From: Ovis canadensis
Lineage: Eukaryota > Chordata > Mammalia > Artiodactyla > Bovidae
Reading direction: 5' to 3'
Assembly (NCBI RefSeq): GCF_042477335.2
Contig: NC_091247.1
Coordinates: forward strand, 231,025,001-231,089,000
Length of the DNA stretch: 64,000 bases
A model generated the notes under the pieces. That model saw nothing but the letters and a program-made list of their open reading frames with translations, was not told the DNA's origin and did no database searches. The number at the start of each line of letters is the position of its first letter. Position 1 is the first letter of the stretch. This document shows, in pieces, positions 58,795 to 64,000 of this stretch. The position numbers and the translations under genes were made by a program.

Positions 58795-58796
58795 GG

Positions 58797-59012
58797 GGAG
58801 TGGGCTCCAATGGGGGAGGGGCTCCAATGGGGGAGGGGCTCCAATGGGGGAGGGGCTCCAATGGGGGAGGGGCTCCAATGGGGGAGTGGGCTCCAATGGG
58901 GGAGGGGCTCCAATGGGGGAGTGGGCTCTAATGGGGGAGGGGCTCCAATGGGGGAGGGGCTCCAATGGGGGAGGGGCTCCAATGGGGGAGGGGCTCCAAT
59001 GGGGGAGGGGCC
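58797..59012. repeat. 17-bp minisatellite carrying CCAAT and G-rich motifs
   Basis: About 13 copies of 'ctccaatgggggagggg', with a few 'agtggg' variants. The repeat is open on both strands, producing repetitive spurious ORFs. Confidence 0.97.
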
Positions 59013-61245
59013 GCGTTGGAGCCAGCCGGGCCACTCTTCTGTCCAGGACGAAGCGAGGCCGGAACAGGGTGGCACTGTGTCCCAGAGCAGCACCCCCCCG
59101 CCCCCCCCACCCCCCGCCGACCTGCGCCCCCACGGCGCTCTCCTGCCGTCCCCGGAAGGCCTCTGGGCCCTGGACTCCCCAGCCTCACAGATCAGGGGTT
59201 CTGGCACTGTGCCCCCTCCTGCCTTCTGCCCCCAGGTTTCGAGGGGTGGGAGACCCTCCCCACCAGCCACCCCAGGCCCGGGAGAGGGTCCTGAGAGCAG
59301 AGTCCCTTGGCAGCAGGGGCTGGCTTCCTGCTGGGGCGCCCAGAGGCGGGAACTGTGGCAGGAGGGCTGGATTGGGTCCACATCGCAGAGGTAGGTGCAG
59401 GCCCCGGGCACTGCCACTGGGCTGGGGCCGGAGCGCTCTGCTGCCCAGCGTCCCCGTGGCCCAGAGAACAAAGCCTCTGATGGGGTCATAACTGCCGGGG
59501 TGTCCGGCAGCTGGACACGTCAGTGGGGAGGGCACTTGGGCTACAGATCATGAAGGACATGGACCCCCGGTCAGGGCGCAGGGTCCACCCAGGTCCTTCC
59601 AGGTGCCAGATCAGCACCCATGGGGGCCCATCGGGGCTGGACACAGGGGACCGATGCGTCCCCCCGGGGCGTGCAGAGCACTCTCCTGGCTCCTGGAAGG
59701 AGCTGGAACCTCGGGGCAGGAAGTCAGAAGGAAGGAGCACCAGGGGCAGGATGACCCATGGCTCCAGCGACTGGGAGGAGGGGGTGTCCCCACCAGCACG
59801 GGACGTGGGGCACGGAGTGGGGCGGGGCAAGTGATGGGCAGTCAAGAGCTGAAGGGCAGAGGGGCTGAGTCCACAGGCTGGAAGGGCCCTGGGAGGTGGC
59901 AGAAGTTAGGGGTTCTCTTCCCACCCCCTGCCCCCACCCCCTCGGAGGCCCCTCTGCACCCAGCCCAGCAAGGGCCTCAGGCCGGCAGGACCGCCCAGCT
60001 CACAGGTGGGGAAATTGAGTCTGGGGCAGAAGTACAGGGTCTGGACAGGCCTGGCCGACACAGAGAGCGGGCCCGGTGGAACTGGTCTGACCAGGTGTGT
60101 GTGCGTGTACAGGTGTGTGTGTACGTGTGTGTGTGTGGACTGGAAGCCGACCAGGAAGCAGGTGGAACAAAGGCCCCAGCCTGCGTCACGGGCAGCAGCT
60201 CGGGGCCCCGGCCAACCGCCTCGCCTCAAGGCCCGGCTCCAGTTGGGGGCCGGCACGCCGCCGTCCACTCTTCCCGAGTGGGAGCCGGAGAGACAGCGGG
60301 CGGGAGGCCAGGGGTGGCCCGGGCCTGGCTGTAGGCGGTGGCCTCCCCGCCTCTGCCCAAGGGCAGCCTGGCCAGCACTCTCAGGGCCCCTGACCACTCA
60401 AGGGGAGAGCCGGGCTCCACACGCCCAACCTCACCAAGAGGCCCGGGGCCCGGGCAGGCAGCCAGGTCCCCTCAGGGGTCCCCGGTGTCCTGGTAGGTGG
60501 GCCTTTGGGAGGCAGACCCTCCACCGAGGCCCCACGGCTGCTGCTCAGCCCAGCCCACCATCCCGCCCGCGCTGTGGGCACCTTTCTGAGGGCGCTGCTC
60601 TGGCCTCCCCGACTCCAAAACTCTCGCCCTGGCTAGAGCCATCTCTCCGCCCCACCCCACACCTCCTCGACCCCAAAAGTTCCTCCGCAGGGGCAGCTAA
60701 GGGCCGGCAGCTCCCGGCACTCACTGAGCTTCCCTGCCACCCCCAGTCCTGTCCTGGTGACCCCCAGCCTGGTTCTCCTGCCTGCAAGCTGGACAGCACC
60801 ACGCAGCCTCAGCAGGCACCTGTACCCGAGGACCGGGAGGAGGAGGGCCCGTGTGGGCAGGTCCTGGGCAGGAGCAGCCCCCTGTCCTGCCCTGCTGCCC
60901 CACAGGACGGGCCTCGGCCTCAGGAGGGCAGTGCGGAAACAGGACCCGGGAGCTGGACCAACAGCACCCCCTCCGCGCCCAGAGCCGGTTCCTGCAGCTG
61001 CCCCTGAGGTTGGGTCAGCGCAGCCCAGCAGGACCAGGCGTGGGGCTTGGGGCCGTGCAGGGACTGCTGTGAGTTAACATCAGAGGTGCAGGGTGGCTGG
61101 CAGGGGGTCCCTGCCGCCAGGCGTGGGCTCCAGGCACCACCACCTGCCACGCACACGGGCACCTCCCCGCACCCTCCCAGGGGCCACCGCTGCTGAGACA
61201 ACCACGGGAGCCACAGAAGGCTCTGGGTGTGAGTGGCATGTGCTC
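59013..61245. other. Intergenic, no gene supported
   Basis: GC-rich sequence with a TG-rich microsatellite at about 60,092-60,138. No gene recognised. Confidence 0.45.
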
Positions 61246-61478
61246 AGGAGCAGACTCCAAACAAACACCGCCTCTGAAGGCCCGAGGCTGGGCTGGGCTG
61301 GGCTGGGCTGGGCTGAGGAGCAGACTCCAAACACTGCCTCCGAAGGCCCGGGGCTGGACTGGGCACTTAGGAGCAGACTCCAAACAAACACCGCCTCCGA
61401 AGGCCCAGGGCTGGGCTGGTCGCCAGGAGCAGACTCCAAACACCGCCTCCGAAGGCCCAGGGCTGGGCTGGGCGCCAG
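61246..61478. repeat. Tandem repeat of about 52-67 bp
   Basis: Four copies begin 'aggagcagactccaaac' (at about 61,248, 61,316, 61,369 and 61,425). Each continues through 'cgcct(c/t)gaaggccc' to ggctgggctgg runs. Copies differ by an optional 'aaac' and in the number of ggctg units. Confidence 0.93.
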
Positions 61479-61837
61479 GATGGATCCCAGGGTCAGGGCA
61501 GCGGTGGGAGCCCCGGGTCAGCTTGTTCTCCTGCCCTGTGTGGCAGCCTCAGCCCTGGGTCCCCAGGCAGCTGACTCGCCTGCCTGGGAGGGGCCCTGGG
61601 CCTGGTCGAAACCCCGTACTGGCGCGTCTCAGAAACCGCGAGTCAGCGGCTCCCTGCTGCCAGGCCCGCCACTGGGAACGCCCAGATGAGGGTGGCGGGC
61701 AGAGGGCTGGGATGGGCATCATTCAGGTCCCCGTGGGGCCCCAGCTGGGAGGCAGCAGGGAGCCAGGCTGCCATAGGTTCAGGAAGGGCAAAGGCGGAGG
61801 CCCTGCTGGGGTGGGGGTCCCCGCCCACGTGCCTGCG

Positions 61838-62012
61838 AGCAGGCTGAGTCATATCTGACTCTCTGTGACCCCATGGACTGTAGCCTGCCAGGCTCTTGCC
61901 TGGGATTCTCCAGGCAAGAATACTAGAGTGGGTTGCCATTTCCTTCTCCAGAGGATCTTCTGGGCCCAGAGATCGAAACTTTGACTTTAAGACTGAGCCA
62001 CGTGGGAAGCCG
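61838..62012 (-). mobile_element. Bov-tA SINE, antisense
   Basis: 'gagtcatatctgactctctgtgaccccatgg' to 'gactgagccacgtgggaagcc'. Part of the head is deleted. Confidence 0.92.
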
Positions 62013-64000
62013 AGGGTGCCTGCAGCCCCCTCAAATGTCAACCAGCAGTGCTGGGGAGTGACCGAAGGGCCTGCTTCACTGACAGGACGGACTCCGCAGG
62101 GAACCTCCAGGGTCACGGCGCCCACCCCCGGGGGCCGCCTGCCCTGACCCCTATGCGGAGCCAGTCAGACTGTGAGAGGCCAGGCCCCTGAGAGGAGTGG
62201 GGGGTGCTGGCGCAGAGGCCTCCGTGGGCCTGCTGGACATCCTGGCCACCACACCCCCAACCCAACCCAGGCAGGCCCAGCAGGCAGGACACCAAGTCTG
62301 CTGCCTGGGGTCAGGCCTGGGGCGGGAGCCAGGTGGCCCTGAGCAGCGGCAAATGAGGGGCTGCTGGCCTGGGACGGGGGTTTCCTGGGGGTGGGGAGCC
62401 TGGCCAGAGAGCAAGTAGAGAATTCCTCCCATTCCTGTCGTTTCCCTGGGATGACTCAGCAGCTGTCCACGGGCAGGGTCTGCTCCACAGCCCCAGGGAT
62501 GTGTCCCCCCTGGCTCCCCCGGCCACTCACCCCCAGCCGCGCCCACCTTCCAGCTGCCCGGGCACCCATGCTCTGGGCTTGGCCTCCTGCCCGCCGACCC
62601 CTTGCAGACCGTCACAGGGAGCAGGCCCTGGTCCCTGGGGCGGGGCACTCCTACCGGCCATGGGCCCTACCCCGGTGCCCCCATGGGGTGAGGGTGGGGC
62701 AGGGGGTTGGGACGGCCGCCGTGGGCTTTTAGGGCTCCCCTCTGGACAGGGGGTCCCGCGTGTCCACCCCTGGCCACATGCCATGCAACACCCTGGTCTC
62801 CTCCCTCTGGAGCGGGTGGGACAGCTTCCCTGTGCCCCCCGGGGAGGAAGGGCCGGTGGTGCCTGGCTGGGCTGGCACGGGGCTGAGGAGGAGTGGGAAG
62901 GAGGTCCCAGAAGAGCACACGGACGGGGGGGGGCCGTCGGGTGTCTGCACACCACCCCCCGGGGCTGCACCGGCCAGCCACTGTGTGTGCACACGTGGGC
63001 ATATTGCTGCCTGGGCCTTGAGCCTGGCTGACCAGCCACTGGGGCAACCCCCCGGGCCCTGAACACCCCAGCACTGGAAGCCGGTGGGACTGTGGGGCAT
63101 TTAGGGATGAGCCGGGCAGGAGTTGGAGGTGCCCCCTTCAGAGAGGCCCACTCAGCTCCTGCGCCCCACCCCCACTGTCACTTCCTGGGAATCGAGGACG
63201 GGCCCTGAGGCTGGAAACCAGCCCAGTCACTTCTGCTGAACCGGATGCTCTGCCCAGGCCGCCTCGGGCCCCGGGAGCAGGGTGCCAGGGAACCGCGGGT
63301 GGAGACAGAGACAGCTCCGACTCGGGCTCCGGGGTCCCTCGGGCTCGCCCAGTCGGTGCTGAGTCTAAATTTGGGGGGCCGGCCCAGAGCTCCAGCAGCC
63401 CTGGAGCTCCTGTTGCAGCTCTTGCCCCCTTCCCTCCCAGCCCCCAGGACTACGCGGTCAGCCAGGAAAGGCCGCCGGCCTTGCTCAGGGTCGCCAGACT
63501 CTCCCCATCATCCCCCACAGGCCTGGGCAACAACCCCTGGACACCGTGGTTCCTGGTGGGCTGCGCTCTGATCTGAAGGCCCTGGGCCCTTCGGTGCCCT
63601 GTGCAGGCTGGCACTGGGCTGCCTCTGGGAGCCTGACTGGGTCCCTCCAGCCGGAGCTGCAGTGGGGAGAGTCTGGAAGGCCCCATGGGCCCCCCAGGGC
63701 CTGTCTGGCAGGCCTGTCCCCTGCTCTGGCCTGGCTCCATGCTCGGCCTGTGGCCACCAGTGTTCAGCGGCTGCCCACAGGCCTGGGTCTGCTCCAGCGG
63801 GTGAGGAAGAAGGCCAGCTGCCACTCGGGTCAGGGAGCCTGGGCCCCAGAGCAGGGTGCTGAGCCCCACCAAGTGAGCCCGCAGCAGTGCAGCCTTCTTT
63901 CTCCACCGGCAGAAGGTGGACCACGCTCTGTCTTCCTTGGAACAACGACCCCCCACCGCCACGCCCAGGTGTGGAGGGCTCTTCCCTAGCTCTCTTATTC
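62013..64000. other. Intergenic to the right edge, no gene supported
   Basis: GC-rich sequence without a recognisable exon. PIM3 is expected further right by synteny but nothing resembling a serine/threonine kinase exon is present. Confidence 0.45.

Noticed and set aside
58460-59491. 343-codon plus and 271-codon minus frames
   Set aside because: They are repetitive translations of the 17-bp minisatellite in GC-rich flanks, without domain content.
40456-64000. PIM3 first exon
   Set aside because: Expected by synteny, but no kinase-type exon is seen; human spacing (about 33 kb after CRELD2) also puts it beyond the right edge.

Overview
This is a ruminant chromosomal segment (cattle, sheep, goat or a relative; species not resolved). 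The diagnostic evidence is interspersed repeats: BovB/RTE LINEs, Bov-tA and Bov-A2 SINEs and CHR-type cetartiodactyl tRNA-derived SINEs. Three genes read ZBED4 (+), ALG12 (-), CRELD2 (+), the same order and orientation as human 22q13.33. Human PIM3 would come next and probably starts beyond the right edge.

Layout. 1-9.65 kb is repeat-rich DNA upstream of the ZBED4 coding exon, presumably intron or 5' flank. 9,654-13,067 is the intact single-exon ZBED4 CDS, followed by its 3'UTR. 14.4-22.8 kb is a stack of LINEs and SINEs on an old Tigger DNA transposon. 23,973-28,593 carries the nine ALG12 coding exons on the minus strand; all splice phases close to a 491-residue protein. 28.6-32.4 kb is taken as the ALG12 5' intron and holds an inverted BovB. 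32.4-33.25 kb is a CpG-island promoter between ALG12 and CRELD2 with a perfect ER-stress response element. 33,089-40,247 carries ten CRELD2 coding exons (352 residues, ending in the ER-retention signal REDL), with minisatellites in two introns. 40.45-64 kb is GC-rich and holds no gene I can support. It contains an orphan CpG island near 47 kb, a pair of MEF2-consensus sites, a 2-kb CA-rich satellite, a CCAAT-bearing minisatellite and scattered SINE/L1 copies.

Biology. ALG12 (lipid-linked oligosaccharide mannosyltransferase) and CRELD2 (ER folding factor) both serve ER protein maturation. Their head-to-head placement around one ER-stress element fits shared control by the unfolded-protein response. 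ZBED4 is a domesticated hAT-transposase-derived BED-finger protein.

I found no previously undescribed multi-gene system. The most interesting material is regulatory and repeat architecture: the shared stress element, the orphan CpG island, the MEF2 pair, the nested Tigger/BovB stratigraphy, a twin-primed BovB and several tandem arrays. All calls come from reading the sequence and recalled family features; no database search was run.
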